Notes: generated by a model not told the origin, from the sequence alone. Numbered from the stretch's first letter, positions 27,287 through 36,154 are shown. The stretch is DNA of 64,000 bases from Cyclobacteriaceae bacterium (GCA_019638395.1 JAHBTX010000004.1:618411-682410), one strand, 5' to 3'. Numbers and translations: made by a program.

Positions 27287-27880
27287 ATGAAGACGGAAAC
27301 ATTACTACAAAAGATACTGCGATTCTTATATCCGGTTGTGCGCAAACTTGGAAGAATCAGCAAAAACGGAACAATACTACACAACGAAAAAAGCCTGGAA
27401 CCACCAAAATCCTTCTATGAACTGAAAGCCACTCTGAATAATGGACAAGAGGCTGACTTCTCAGATTTTAAAGGAAAGAAAGTTTTGGTGGTGAATACGG
27501 CTTCAAACTGCGGTTATACCGGGCAATATGCCGAGCTACAATCATTACACGAAAAATTGGGTAAAAAATTGACGATACTTGCATTTCCGGCAAATGACTT
27601 TGCGGAACAAGAAAAAGGTGATGACAAAGATATTTCACAATTCTGCCAGGTAAATTACGGGGTGACATTTCCACTTGCAAAAAAGGGGGTTGTGGTAAAA
27701 AACGAGCAACAGCAACCCATTTTCAAATGGCTTACCGATAGAAAAGAAAACGGCTGGAATGGACATGCACCGGATTGGAATTTCAGTAAATATTTAATTG
27801 ACGAGCAGGGAAAACTCACTCATTATTTCGGGCCAAGTGTTTCACCGCTAAGTAACGAGTTTCTAAAAGCCGTACAGTAG
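27287..27880 (+). CDS. glutathione peroxidase-family protein
   Basis: This 197-residue protein starts at ATG 27287 (MKTETLLQKIL). A TTG frame 39 bases earlier is unlikely. The thioredoxin-fold peroxidase core is visible: VLVVNTASNCGYTGQY with the peroxidatic cysteine, LAFPANDFAEQE replacing the usual FPCNQFG-x-QE (so the second cysteine and the Gln are altered), and PDWNFSKYLID with the WNF triad tryptophan. About 35 residues precede the core, including a weak hydrophobic stretch. The changed FPANDF motif suggests a different resolving mechanism from standard bacterial GPx. Last gene of the HxlR cassette. Confidence 0.87.
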   Translation: MKTETLLQKILRFLYPVVRKLGRISKNGTILHNEKSLEPPKSFYELKATLNNGQEADFSDFKGKKVLVVNTASNCGYTGQYAELQSLHEKLGKKLTILAFPANDFAEQEKGDDKDISQFCQVNYGVTFPLAKKGVVVKNEQQQPIFKWLTDRKENGWNGHAPDWNFSKYLIDEQGKLTHYFGPSVSPLSNEFLKAVQ

Positions 27881-28010
27881 CGGTTGCCACGCATACTCCC
27901 CCACACATTATTAGTCATACGGAAAAAGAGGGCTAATTCCCACCACTGCAAATTCAGGTTCAAAAAAATTCAGGAAGATTTGCATATACAAAATGCTCCA
28001 TTTAGATTTG

Positions 28011-28040
28011 TCGACCAAAATACTGTTTTAGTCGAATAGT
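28011..28040. promoter_or_regulatory. TetR operator candidate 1
   Basis: A near-palindrome of 25 bp (TCGACCAAAA-TACTG-TTTTAGTCGA) lies just before the TetR start. A matching 30-bp stretch (25 identities) occurs at 28685-28714 before the adaptor gene. Two copies in front of the regulator and of the pump genes are what a TetR repressor would use. Confidence 0.65.
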
Positions 28041-28046
28041 TTGATT

Positions 28047-28640
28047 ATGGAAAAAGACGAAATCATAATTCAGGATATAATAAACGGGGCTAAAAAGTTA
28101 ATGCAACAATATGGTTTAAAGAAAACCACAATGGAAGATATTGCCCAAACAGCGGGCAAAAGCAAAAGCACGTTGTACTATTACTTTAAAGACAAAGAAG
28201 AAATATTCGATAAGGTCATCAACCTGGAAATAGATGAGTTTTTTCAAGCTGTTAAAACTTCCGTAAATAAGCAGGCAGATGCTGTAAGTATGCTAAAGGC
28301 ATACATTGTAACGAAAGTCAAAATATTAAGAGATAAAACCAATCTCTACAGTATTGCGATTAAAAATGATTTACAGGGAAGAGTTAATAAAGGATTTACC
28401 AACCTGCGAAACAGGTACGACAATGAAGAAAAACTACTGATAAGTTCTATTCTGACAAAAGGTGTTGAGAGCAAGTTGTTTACTAATGAAATAAAAACTG
28501 AGATAGACACGTTAAGCGAGCTTTTAGTAAGCTGCATCAGAGGGATAGAAATGGACATCATTACTCATAACAAGAACAAGGATCTGGCAGACAAAGCAGA
28601 TTTACTTGTTGAAATCCTTATTAAGGGCATCGGCAGGTAG
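28047..28640 (+). CDS. TetR/AcrR-family regulator of the second efflux operon
   Basis: This 197-residue protein starts at ATG 28047 (MEKDEIIIQDI). The N-terminal domain is QDIINGAKKLMQQYGLKKTT, then IAQTAGKSKSTLYYYFKDKE, a standard TetR helix-turn-helix. The C-terminal ligand domain is helical with no recognisable ligand motif. It is flanked by two copies of the same operator-like sequence (28011 and 28685) and followed by an intrinsic terminator (28645-28672). It therefore appears to be a separate transcription unit that represses itself and the adaptor-pump-patatin-TolC genes downstream. Confidence 0.9.
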   Translation: MEKDEIIIQDIINGAKKLMQQYGLKKTTMEDIAQTAGKSKSTLYYYFKDKEEIFDKVINLEIDEFFQAVKTSVNKQADAVSMLKAYIVTKVKILRDKTNLYSIAIKNDLQGRVNKGFTNLRNRYDNEEKLLISSILTKGVESKLFTNEIKTEIDTLSELLVSCIRGIEMDIITHNKNKDLADKADLLVEILIKGIGR

Positions 28641-28644
28641 TATG

Positions 28645-28672
28645 AAAAAATGCTTTTACGGAAGCATTTTTT
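28645..28672 (+). terminator. intrinsic terminator after tetR
   Basis: An 11-bp stem AAAAAATGCTT / AAGCATTTTTT with loop TTACGG ends in a T-run, placed 5 bp after the TetR stop. It separates tetR from the operator and promoter of the pump genes. Confidence 0.75.
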
Positions 28673-28684
28673 TACAACGAAATT

Positions 28685-28714
28685 TCGACCAATAAACCTT
28701 TTTAGTCCAATAGT
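28685..28714. promoter_or_regulatory. TetR operator candidate 2
   Basis: TCGACCAATAAACC followed by TTTTTAGTCCAATAGT matches the site at 28011-28040 in 25 of 30 positions and lies 14 bp before the adaptor ATG. The second half-arm (AGTCCA) is less symmetric than in site 1. Likely the repressor site for the pump operon. Confidence 0.62.
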
Positions 28715-28728
28715 AAAAAAAGAAGATA

Positions 28729-29760
28729 ATGAACACGATAAATCATTTAACAATAGCAGGAATGCTTGTATTGGCAAGTTGTAGCCCCGGTGAAAATACA
28801 TCAGTAGCCGATAGCAATGGGAAAGTAAATGTTGAAACAGAACAAGGAACAATTTACTCAGGGCTTGTTCAATCGAACTATTCTGGTGTGGTCGAAGCCC
28901 AAAAAACAACGGCTTTAAGCTTTGCTACTATGGGAACTGTAACTGAAATTTTTGTAGAGGAAGGACAAGAGGTACGCAAAGGACAATTGCTAGCAAAAGT
29001 AGATGCTTTCACGGCTCAAAATGCTTATCAGGCGGCTTTGGCAAAACAACAACAGGCGGAAGATGCTTACAACAGATTAAAGCCGATGAAAGAAAATGGC
29101 ACACTCCCCGAAATAAAATGGGTAGAGGTAGAGACCGGTGTAACACAGGCAAAAGCAGCCGTAGCTATCGCTCAAAAAAGTGTAAACGATGCAAGCCTGT
29201 ATGCACCTGCAAGCGGTGTTATAGGCAAAAATTATGTGCAGCCGGGTATGAATGTTGTGCCTACAACAACAGCCATTGAGTTGCTTAACATACAAACGGT
29301 TTTCATTAAAATACCTGTTTCGGAAAATGAAATAAGTCTTTTTAAGAAGGGCGAATCTGCTAATGTAGGCATCACAGCACTTAATAAAACCGTTACAGGA
29401 ATGGTAAAAGAAATCGGTGTTTCGGCCAATATCTTATCACATACTTATCCTGTAAAAATAGAGGTTCAGAACACGGCAGGTGATATAAAACCTGGAATGA
29501 TTTGTTCAGTCGAAGCTAAGCTAAAAGATAACCGTTCAGGATTATTGGTTTCCAATAAAGCCCTTCAAAAAGATACAAACGGAGAGCAGTTTATTTACAT
29601 CGAAAAAAACGGACAAGCCGAAAAAATATCAGTGCAAACTATTGCCTTGATAGATAACAAGGTTTTGATACAGGGCGATATACCTCAAAACGCTAACATT
29701 ATTATATCCGGGCAACAAAAATTAAGCAACGGCAAATCGGTTAAAATCATCAGCAAATAA
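28729..29760 (+). CDS. efflux RND periplasmic adaptor lipoprotein
   Basis: This 343-residue adaptor has a lipoprotein signal: hydrophobic AGMLVLASC with the lipid-accepting Cys (about residue 18) followed by SPGENTS. The lipoyl half-motif VTEIFVEEGQEVRKGQLLAK precedes a short helical hairpin (AALAKQQQAEDAYNRLKPMK). ASLYAPASGVIGKNYVQPG completes the lipoyl domain, and beta-barrel/MP domains follow (IKPGMICSVEAKLK). It differs from the adaptor of the first system by being lipid-anchored. Its stop codon overlaps the start of the pump gene by one base. Confidence 0.93.
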   Translation: MNTINHLTIAGMLVLASCSPGENTSVADSNGKVNVETEQGTIYSGLVQSNYSGVVEAQKTTALSFATMGTVTEIFVEEGQEVRKGQLLAKVDAFTAQNAYQAALAKQQQAEDAYNRLKPMKENGTLPEIKWVEVETGVTQAKAAVAIAQKSVNDASLYAPASGVIGKNYVQPGMNVVPTTTAIELLNIQTVFIKIPVSENEISLFKKGESANVGITALNKTVTGMVKEIGVSANILSHTYPVKIEVQNTAGDIKPGMICSVEAKLKDNRSGLLVSNKALQKDTNGEQFIYIEKNGQAEKISVQTIALIDNKVLIQGDIPQNANIIISGQQKLSNGKSVKIISK

Positions 29761-32700
29761 TGGTAAGGAAAAATTCTAATATCATAGAGTTGGCTATGAA
29801 GCATAAGCAAATAGCCATCATCCTCACAGGTATTCTGGTAGCATTAGGCATATTCTCATTAATGGTGATGCCAAGAAATGAATTTCCTGAATTCACTATT
29901 CGTCAGGGCTTAATTATTGGTGTATATCCCGGAGCAAATTCTGAACAAGTGGAAGATCAACTTGCTACTAAAGTAGAGAGCTTTTTATATGGATTTCAGG
30001 AAGTCAATCGTGAAAAAACGTATTCCATTTCAAAGGAAGGTATGTTAATTGTTTTTGTTGAAGTCAATAATAATGTAAAGGATCCTGATGCTTTTTGGGA
30101 TAAAATAAAATTCGGACTTAATGAACTTAAACTACAATTACCGCCCCAGGTTGTAGCGTTAATTGCAAACAACGACTTTGGAAACACTTCAGCGATATTG
30201 CTTACCGTACGATCGGATAACAAAACCTACAAAGAACTTGATCGTGAATTGAAAGTAATTGAAACCGAGTTGCGTAAAATAAAAGCGGTTTCAAAAGTTA
30301 ATCGCTTCGGATTAGTTCAGGAACAAATTACCATCTATCCGGACAATGACAAGCTGGCTTACTATGGCGTAAAGCCATTGAGTGTGCTGGCAGCAGCGCA
30401 ATTGGAAGGCGCTGTTTATTATGGAGGTGAATTGGACAACGGGGAACTCATTGCTCCTATACACGTGCCCACCACTTACAACACAGAAGAAGACATTAAA
30501 AACCAGATTGTTTATACCGATCCGCTTGGCAACATTATTCGAGTTAAAGATATAGCCAGGGTGGTAAGAGAATATCCAAAGCCCGACTCCTATATTAAAA
30601 ACAACGGGGCAAACAGTTTGCTGATTTCTTTGGAGATGCAGCCCGGAAATAACATTGTTGCCTTTGGCAAAGAAGTGGATGAGACCCTGGAAATACTTAA
30701 AAGAAAAATTTCTCCGGATGTTCATATGGCAAAAATTGCGGACATGCCGCAGGCCGTAGGGTACTCCATCACACACTTCCTGAAAGAATTTTTCATTGCC
30801 ATTATAGCAGTAATTATTGTTACCATGCTCTTACTGCCTTTCCGGGTGGCAGCCGTTGCAGGCGCTACTATTCCGATTTCAATTTTTATCACGCTCGGTA
30901 TTTTGTATGGATTGGGTGTTGAACTACACACTGTATCGCTGGCAGCGTTGATTGTGGTATTGGGAATGGTCGTTGACAATGCCATTGTTGTATTAGATGG
31001 GCATATAGAAAAATTAGACCATAATAATACCCCCTGGAACGCAGCCTGGAAAAGTGCGCAGGAACTTTTTGTTCCGGTATTTACGGCAACTATGGCTATT
31101 ATCGCCACTTACGTTCCCTTGGTATTTTTTCTGGAAGGAATGGTCTTTGATTTTGTTGGCTCTTTACCGGTAACCATTGCAGTTGCATTGATTACTTCAT
31201 TACTGGTTGCCGTACTCCTTGTCCCTTACCTTAGTTATATTTTTATCAAGCACGGAATTAAAAAGGATAACAAAGAACAAGGACGTAAATCTTTGTTGGA
31301 CTGGGCGCAGGAAATTTATGACACTACTTTAGAAAAAGCATTTCGTTTCCCAAAAATTACAATGTTGGCCGGTGCATTGTCTGTTGTTTTAGGTGTGGTA
31401 ATTTTTGCGCTTCTTCCACGCCAGCTTTTTCCGAAAGTGGAAAGAAACCAGTTTGCAGTAGAAATATATTTACCTGAAGGCAGCACACTTGAACAAACTG
31501 CTTTTGTCTCAGACAGTTTGGAACAGATGCTTATGAGAGACAACCGCGTAATGAATGTAGCATCGTTTATTGGTACAAGTTCACCGCGCTTTCACACCAC
31601 CTATGCACCCAATTTTCCGTCAAGAAATTATGCCCAGTTAGTCATCAACACTCAAACCCAAGATGACGCTGTTGCCCTTTTGGGCGAATATGAAGCAAAG
31701 TATAGAGACCATTTTCCAAATGCGTATGTGCGAATGAAGCAGTTGGATATGCTCAGCACCACAGCACCCATTGAAGTGCGTATTGGCGGAGACGACAAAG
31801 ATACTATCAAAGCACTGGCTGAACAGGTGAAGGCAGTTATGGAAAAAAATGGAAACATAATCTGGGCAAGAACCGATTATCTGAATCCCCGACAGGGCAT
31901 AAGCGTTCAGGTAAATGACGAAACGGCCAACCGCTTAGGACTGACCAAAGGCGTAGTGGCAACTTCACTGGCTGCGGCTATGTCAGGAATACCAATTGGT
32001 ACGGTATGGGAGAGTGATTATCCGGTTGCCATCAAGCTGATGAACGAACCGCAGCAAAAAAACAGCTTTGATGATATTGCCAATCAAAATGTAACATCCC
32101 TGTTAACAACGGCAACCGTTCCGGTAAGGCAGGTTGTATCGAAAATTAGTAACGACTGGAGCGAAGGACAAATTATTCGCAGAAATGGAACTAAGACCAT
32201 CACCGTTCGTGCCGATGTGAAACGGGATGCGCTGCCCTACAAAGTGCTATCGGACTTAAAGACAGAAATCAAAAAATTACCTAAATCCGAACAAGTTTCT
32301 TTAACCTATGGCGGAGAAGAAGAAAGCGAAGTTGAAAACTATATACCGTTAGGCAAAGCGTTATTTGCTGGCGTGGTGCTTATTTTTTTAATCCTCCTTT
32401 TTCAATTCAAAAAAACACGGCTGGTCATGCTGGTAATGATGACGATGCCCTTAAGCATCATTGGTGCAGCCATTGGCTTATTGATTACGGGTTACCCCTT
32501 TGGCTTGACAACTTTCCTGGGCATCATGAGCCTTATGGGTATTGTCGTCCGCAATGGTATTATCCTGATTGACTATGCAGAAGAACTGAGAACAAAAAAT
32601 GGAATGACACTCCTTAATGCTGCCATTGCAGCAGGCAAACGCAGAATGCGTCCTATTTTTCTAACTTCTTCAGCAGCAGCCGTGGGTGTGGTGCCCATGA

Positions 32701-32852
32701 TATTAAGCGGCTCCTCCCTATGGGGCCCACTTGGCTCAGTAATATGTTTTGGACTATTGGTATCCATGATACTCACACTGTACGTAGTCCCAATAATGTA
32801 TAATCAATTACTTAAAAAGGATTTGGACTTAGCGCTAAATGGTAATGATTAA
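29760..32852 (+). CDS. RND efflux permease with altered proton-relay residues
   Basis: This 1030-residue RND transporter has two repeats of porter loop plus six helices. The porter start is YPGANSEQVEDQLATKVESF. Helix 4 reads VLGMVVDNAIVVLDGH, so the AcrB-type Asp-Asp pair is Asp406-Asn407. In helix 10 the partner lysine is arginine (R931 in GIVVRNGIILIDY). Such substitutions occur in some distant RND branches and may change the coupling ion or mechanism. The gene overlaps the adaptor by one base and the patatin gene by 14, so the operon is tightly coupled. Substrate unknown, with lipids suggested by the patatin and hydroxylase neighbours. Confidence 0.92.
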   Translation: MVRKNSNIIELAMKHKQIAIILTGILVALGIFSLMVMPRNEFPEFTIRQGLIIGVYPGANSEQVEDQLATKVESFLYGFQEVNREKTYSISKEGMLIVFVEVNNNVKDPDAFWDKIKFGLNELKLQLPPQVVALIANNDFGNTSAILLTVRSDNKTYKELDRELKVIETELRKIKAVSKVNRFGLVQEQITIYPDNDKLAYYGVKPLSVLAAAQLEGAVYYGGELDNGELIAPIHVPTTYNTEEDIKNQIVYTDPLGNIIRVKDIARVVREYPKPDSYIKNNGANSLLISLEMQPGNNIVAFGKEVDETLEILKRKISPDVHMAKIADMPQAVGYSITHFLKEFFIAIIAVIIVTMLLLPFRVAAVAGATIPISIFITLGILYGLGVELHTVSLAALIVVLGMVVDNAIVVLDGHIEKLDHNNTPWNAAWKSAQELFVPVFTATMAIIATYVPLVFFLEGMVFDFVGSLPVTIAVALITSLLVAVLLVPYLSYIFIKHGIKKDNKEQGRKSLLDWAQEIYDTTLEKAFRFPKITMLAGALSVVLGVVIFALLPRQLFPKVERNQFAVEIYLPEGSTLEQTAFVSDSLEQMLMRDNRVMNVASFIGTSSPRFHTTYAPNFPSRNYAQLVINTQTQDDAVALLGEYEAKYRDHFPNAYVRMKQLDMLSTTAPIEVRIGGDDKDTIKALAEQVKAVMEKNGNIIWARTDYLNPRQGISVQVNDETANRLGLTKGVVATSLAAAMSGIPIGTVWESDYPVAIKLMNEPQQKNSFDDIANQNVTSLLTTATVPVRQVVSKISNDWSEGQIIRRNGTKTITVRADVKRDALPYKVLSDLKTEIKKLPKSEQVSLTYGGEEESEVENYIPLGKALFAGVVLIFLILLFQFKKTRLVMLVMMTMPLSIIGAAIGLLITGYPFGLTTFLGIMSLMGIVVRNGIILIDYAEELRTKNGMTLLNAAIAAGKRRMRPIFLTSSAAAVGVVPMILSGSSLWGPLGSVICFGLLVSMILTLYVVPIMYNQLLKKDLDLALNGND

Positions 32853-33618
32853 TAAAATAGGCGTTACACTTTCCGGTGGGGGTGTCCGAGGAGTGGCACA
32901 CCTTGGTGTATTACAGTATCTGTCAGAAATGGGTATTCATCCAGATGAAATATCAGGGGCAAGTGCAGGAGCCTTGGTGGGTGCTTTTATTGCTGAAGGC
33001 TATGCTCCTGAAGAGATATTGCAATTGAGTAAAAAAGAGAAGTTTTTCAGTTACTCAGATATTTCTCCAAAAAATAGTGGCCTTTTCAGTACCGTTATTT
33101 TTGAAAGGATTATCAGAAAATATATTCCCCATGATAGCTTTGAAGGGCTTAAAAGACCCTTATACATATCGGTTACCGATTTGACCAATGCAAGGTCAAT
33201 TATTTTTAATGAAGGATGTTTATCACTCGCGGTAAAAGCTTCTTGCTGCTTTCCGTTGGTTTTTCAACCAGTGCTATATAATAATGACACCTATTTATGC
33301 GATGGGGGCATACTCAATAATTTTCCTGTAGAACAGGTACGGAATTCCTGCAATAAAGTGATTGGCATTAATGTAAACCCCCTTAATAAACACAACGGAA
33401 ATCTATCTTATAAAGATATTGTGAGACGAATAATCCGAATTACAACATCCAGAATATCTGCATTTCCTAAATCCACCTGTGACATTTATTTGGAACCAAG
33501 TGAACTCAATAATTATGGAACGTTCGATACAAATAGGATAGATGAATTGTTTCAGTTAGGGTACGATTACGCTTCAAAATTCGAAAGTGAATTTACAAAA
33601 CTTAAAAAAGATGACTAA
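32839..33618 (+). CDS. patatin-like phospholipase
   Basis: This 259-residue hydrolase has the patatin catalytic dyad architecture. The oxyanion loop is GGGVRG (13-18), the nucleophile Ser42 lies in GASAG (G-x-S-x-G), and Asp155 lies in CDGGILNNFP (the D-G-G/A motif). It is a cytoplasmic or membrane-associated acyl hydrolase with no signal peptide. The bacterial branch is near RssA/YchK-type proteins. The 14-base overlap with the RND gene and 8-base overlap with the TolC gene mean it is expressed with the pump, an unusual partner for a tripartite efflux system. Confidence 0.9.
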   Translation: MVMINKIGVTLSGGGVRGVAHLGVLQYLSEMGIHPDEISGASAGALVGAFIAEGYAPEEILQLSKKEKFFSYSDISPKNSGLFSTVIFERIIRKYIPHDSFEGLKRPLYISVTDLTNARSIIFNEGCLSLAVKASCCFPLVFQPVLYNNDTYLCDGGILNNFPVEQVRNSCNKVIGINVNPLNKHNGNLSYKDIVRRIIRITTSRISAFPKSTCDIYLEPSELNNYGTFDTNRIDELFQLGYDYASKFESEFTKLKKDD

Positions 33619-34981
33619 CACATTAAAAAATATAACATTACTGCTCCTTGCATTTTTTGTGTCACCAGGAGCGTTCGCTCAAAACAACCTAACCCTGGAG
33701 CAAAGTAAAACCCTTGCGCTGAAGAACAACAAAGTTTTACAAAACAGTTTGTTGGAGATGGAGGCCGCCCAACAAGTGAAGAAAAATGCTTTTACTAATT
33801 ACTTCCCAAAAGTAAGTGCTAATGTGATTAGCTTTTATGCCATTGACCCATTGATTGAATTTAACGTGCCAGGTGGAAACCTGCCAGTATATGATGGTAA
33901 TCCTGCCAATTTACCAACAGCTACCCAGTTTGCTTATTTTCCCGGTATGGGATTAAGCATGTTTCAACGTTCTGCAATAGGCGTTCTGAATATTGCACAA
34001 CCCATTTATGCAGGCGGAAAAATAAATACAGGCAACAAATTGGCAGCTCTTAATGTGGATGTGAAAGAAAAGCAACAGCAGTTAACCGAAAATGAAATCT
34101 TGCTTAAAACGGAGCAACAATATTGGCAACTGATTTCCCTTCAGGAAAAACAACGAACATTGGAAAAATACGAACTGTTATTAAGGGACATTCGCAAACA
34201 AGTTGATGACGCATTCAAGGCAGGATTAATTATTAAAAACGATGTGCTGAAAGTACAAATTAAACAAAGCGAATTGGAAGCAAACAAAAGCAAATTACTA
34301 AATGGTAAGAAATTGGCAACCATGCAATTCTGTCAAACGATTGGAATACCTTATGACAGCACATTGCTATTGCAGGAAGTGATTGACGTAGGCCAAAATC
34401 CAATCGAGTATTATACCGATAATCAAACAGCAATGAATAATCGGACAGAATATCAACTGTTGGAAAAATCTGTTGAGGCCGCACAGTTGCAAACTAAGAT
34501 GAAGACTGGTGATTATACCCCCACCCTTGCGGTTGGCTTGGCAGGTTATCACATGAACATGTTGGAAAGTGGTGTAAAAAATACTACGAATGGATTGGCC
34601 TATGTTTCGGTTTCAATTCCAATATCGGATTGGTGGGGAGGAAGTTATTCCATCAAAGAACAAAACATTAAGCAGCGAATTGCAGAAAATAGTTTTGAAG
34701 AGAACAAAGGCTTACTAAACCTTCAAATGGAAAAAGCCTGGACAGACGTAAACGAAGCATGGAAGCAAATAGCGATTATGCAAGAGACAACTACTCAAGC
34801 CGAAGAAAATCTAATGGTAAGCCAGACAGGCTATCAGAGTGGTGTGGTGACCTTATCGGACTTACTGGAAGCACAAGCCTTAGTTCAGGAAACTACTGAC
34901 AAGCTTTCGGATGCAAAGATGAATTATCGCATTGCAATTACATCTTATTTACAAGTAACAGGCAGACATTCTCATAAATAA
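33611..34981 (+). CDS. TolC-family outer membrane efflux protein
   Basis: This 456-residue protein starts at ATG 33611, giving a clean signal peptide (ITLLLLAFFVSPGAFAQ). An earlier ATG at 33587 would lie inside the patatin gene. TolC repeats begin NNLTLEQSKTLALKNNKVLQ. The second-half hallmark GYQSGVVTLSDLLEAQALVQ is present, with coiled-coil helical hairpins between. It provides the outer-membrane duct for the adaptor and pump at 28729-32852. A paralogous TolC lies at 8103-9473. Confidence 0.92.
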   Translation: MTNTLKNITLLLLAFFVSPGAFAQNNLTLEQSKTLALKNNKVLQNSLLEMEAAQQVKKNAFTNYFPKVSANVISFYAIDPLIEFNVPGGNLPVYDGNPANLPTATQFAYFPGMGLSMFQRSAIGVLNIAQPIYAGGKINTGNKLAALNVDVKEKQQQLTENEILLKTEQQYWQLISLQEKQRTLEKYELLLRDIRKQVDDAFKAGLIIKNDVLKVQIKQSELEANKSKLLNGKKLATMQFCQTIGIPYDSTLLLQEVIDVGQNPIEYYTDNQTAMNNRTEYQLLEKSVEAAQLQTKMKTGDYTPTLAVGLAGYHMNMLESGVKNTTNGLAYVSVSIPISDWWGGSYSIKEQNIKQRIAENSFEENKGLLNLQMEKAWTDVNEAWKQIAIMQETTTQAEENLMVSQTGYQSGVVTLSDLLEAQALVQETTDKLSDAKMNYRIAITSYLQVTGRHSHK

Positions 34982-35037
34982 GATGAAGTCGCAAACTTCA
35001 GGATAGATAGATTAATGTAGAACTAAATCTAAATGTC

Positions 35038-35706
35038 ATGAAACAAATTAAAGTGAATGTTTATCCAGAAACAGAATCTCCCAAATTATTCAAGAACAAG
35101 TTTTTGGAGTTACTTACCAAAACACATCCCGTGGTAATTGACGGAATGTACGTTGTGTTTTCTTATTTTTCAATTTCTCACTTTTATAACACATATCATC
35201 CTTCTGTCTGGTTGGTGATTGGATTATTTTTTGCGGGGTTTTTCTCCTGGTCTCTTGCGGAATATTTGATGCATCGGTTTTTATACCACAAAATAGAAGA
35301 TGCAACGTATGACACGGGTTTTCAATACATATTTCATGGCATTCATCATGAATACCCGAATGACAAAACTCGTCTTGTTTTACCTGTAGTTCCTTCGCTT
35401 CTGATAGCATCTATCTTTTTCGGTATTTTCTATCTAGGGATGGGCAAATTTACTTTTGCTTTTAGTCCCGGTTTTGTAGTAGGCTACTGCTCCTACATGA
35501 CGGTGCATTATACAATTCATAAGGTTGCCTCTCCAAAACGCTTTAATTTTTGGTGGAGATTTCATAGCATCCATCATTACCAGCAACATGATCGTGCCTT
35601 TGGTGTTACTTCACCAATTTGGGATATTGTCTTTGGAACTATGCCGGAAAAGAACAGAAAAACGGTTAACATTAGTTACAAGAAACGGCATTCCGAACCA
35701 AATTGA
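35038..35706 (+). CDS. fatty-acid hydroxylase / sterol desaturase family protein, paralogue 3
   Basis: This 222-residue membrane di-iron protein has the histidine clusters HRFLYH, HGIHHEYP, HYTIH and FHSIHHYQQHD, ending VTSPIWDIVFGTMPEKNRK. It is closest in wording to paralogue 1 (both end SPxWDxxxGTMP). It lies 56 bp after the TolC gene of the second efflux operon and is probably its last gene. This mirrors the first efflux locus, where a hydroxylase also accompanies TetR and RND genes. The likely reaction is chain hydroxylation of a membrane lipid. Confidence 0.87.
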   Translation: MKQIKVNVYPETESPKLFKNKFLELLTKTHPVVIDGMYVVFSYFSISHFYNTYHPSVWLVIGLFFAGFFSWSLAEYLMHRFLYHKIEDATYDTGFQYIFHGIHHEYPNDKTRLVLPVVPSLLIASIFFGIFYLGMGKFTFAFSPGFVVGYCSYMTVHYTIHKVASPKRFNFWWRFHSIHHYQQHDRAFGVTSPIWDIVFGTMPEKNRKTVNISYKKRHSEPN

Positions 35707-35756
35707 TAAGGACGCAAAAGTCAAACAGAATTGGTTGTCTGTTCCACACGGAACAT

Positions 35757-35846
35757 TCGTTCAAAATCGTTAACATTCCTTTACAATCATTCACAAAGTT
35801 TAATAAAGTTACACAGTCATTCACTACCGTTAACAATCGTTAACCT
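35757..35846. repeat. nine tandem 10-bp units (TCnTTnACAA) upstream of the virion-like operon
   Basis: Units start every 10 bp exactly at 35757, 35767, 35777, 35787, 35797, 35807, 35817, 35827 and 35837: for example TCGTTCAAAA, TCGTTAACAT, TCCTTTACAA, TCATTCACAA, TCATTCACTA and CCGTTAACAA. Position 4 is T and position 7 is A in all nine. The array ends 29 bp before the first ATG of the operon (35876), so it occupies the promoter-upstream region. It is the same motif, on the opposite strand, as the array at 2928-3060. A cooperative DNA-binding protein loading on one helix face is the likely user. Confidence 0.7.
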
Positions 35847-35875
35847 GCGCTTTGGGGTCGCTACATCTTTGACCC

Positions 35876-36154
35876 ATGAACACAGCGATAAATCAAAATC
35901 ATGGAATGGGCAATGGGATTGCCTTTCTTTTCGGAGCAGCATTTAATCTGCTGGCCAATGTAAATCTTTTATTTCTTCTGGACTATGCGCTGCAAGCCAT
36001 TGTGGGGGGTATCATCTGTCTTGCATTCAAAATCATTGCTGATGTTTTCAGTCCGCTATGGCAAAAGCATAAAGACCGAGTAAAAGACTTTACAAAGCTA
36101 AAAAGAGTAAAGGGTCTTAAACTCAGAAGAAAGAAGCGCAATGATCAAGAGTAG
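35876..36154 (+). CDS. virion-like operon gene 1: small two-helix membrane protein
   Basis: This 92-residue protein has two hydrophobic segments (about 15-35 and 38-58, GIAFLFGAAFNLLANVNLLF and LQAIVGGIICLAFKIIAD). A highly basic tail follows, rich in Lys and Arg (KLKRVKGLKLRRKKR). No family is recognised. The basic C-terminus next to membrane helices is typical of small membrane proteins that touch nucleic acid, for example in membrane-containing viruses. It is the first gene of the operon. The ATG follows ATCTTTGACCC, so the -7-like box lies only a few bases before the start. It overlaps the next gene by 14 bases. Confidence 0.62.
   Translation: MNTAINQNHGMGNGIAFLFGAAFNLLANVNLLFLLDYALQAIVGGIICLAFKIIADVFSPLWQKHKDRVKDFTKLKRVKGLKLRRKKRNDQE

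Noticed and set aside
35757-35846. Array taken as a CRISPR or satellite repeat
   Set aside because: Units are 10 bp with no spacers, and no cas genes are nearby; position in a promoter favours protein binding.
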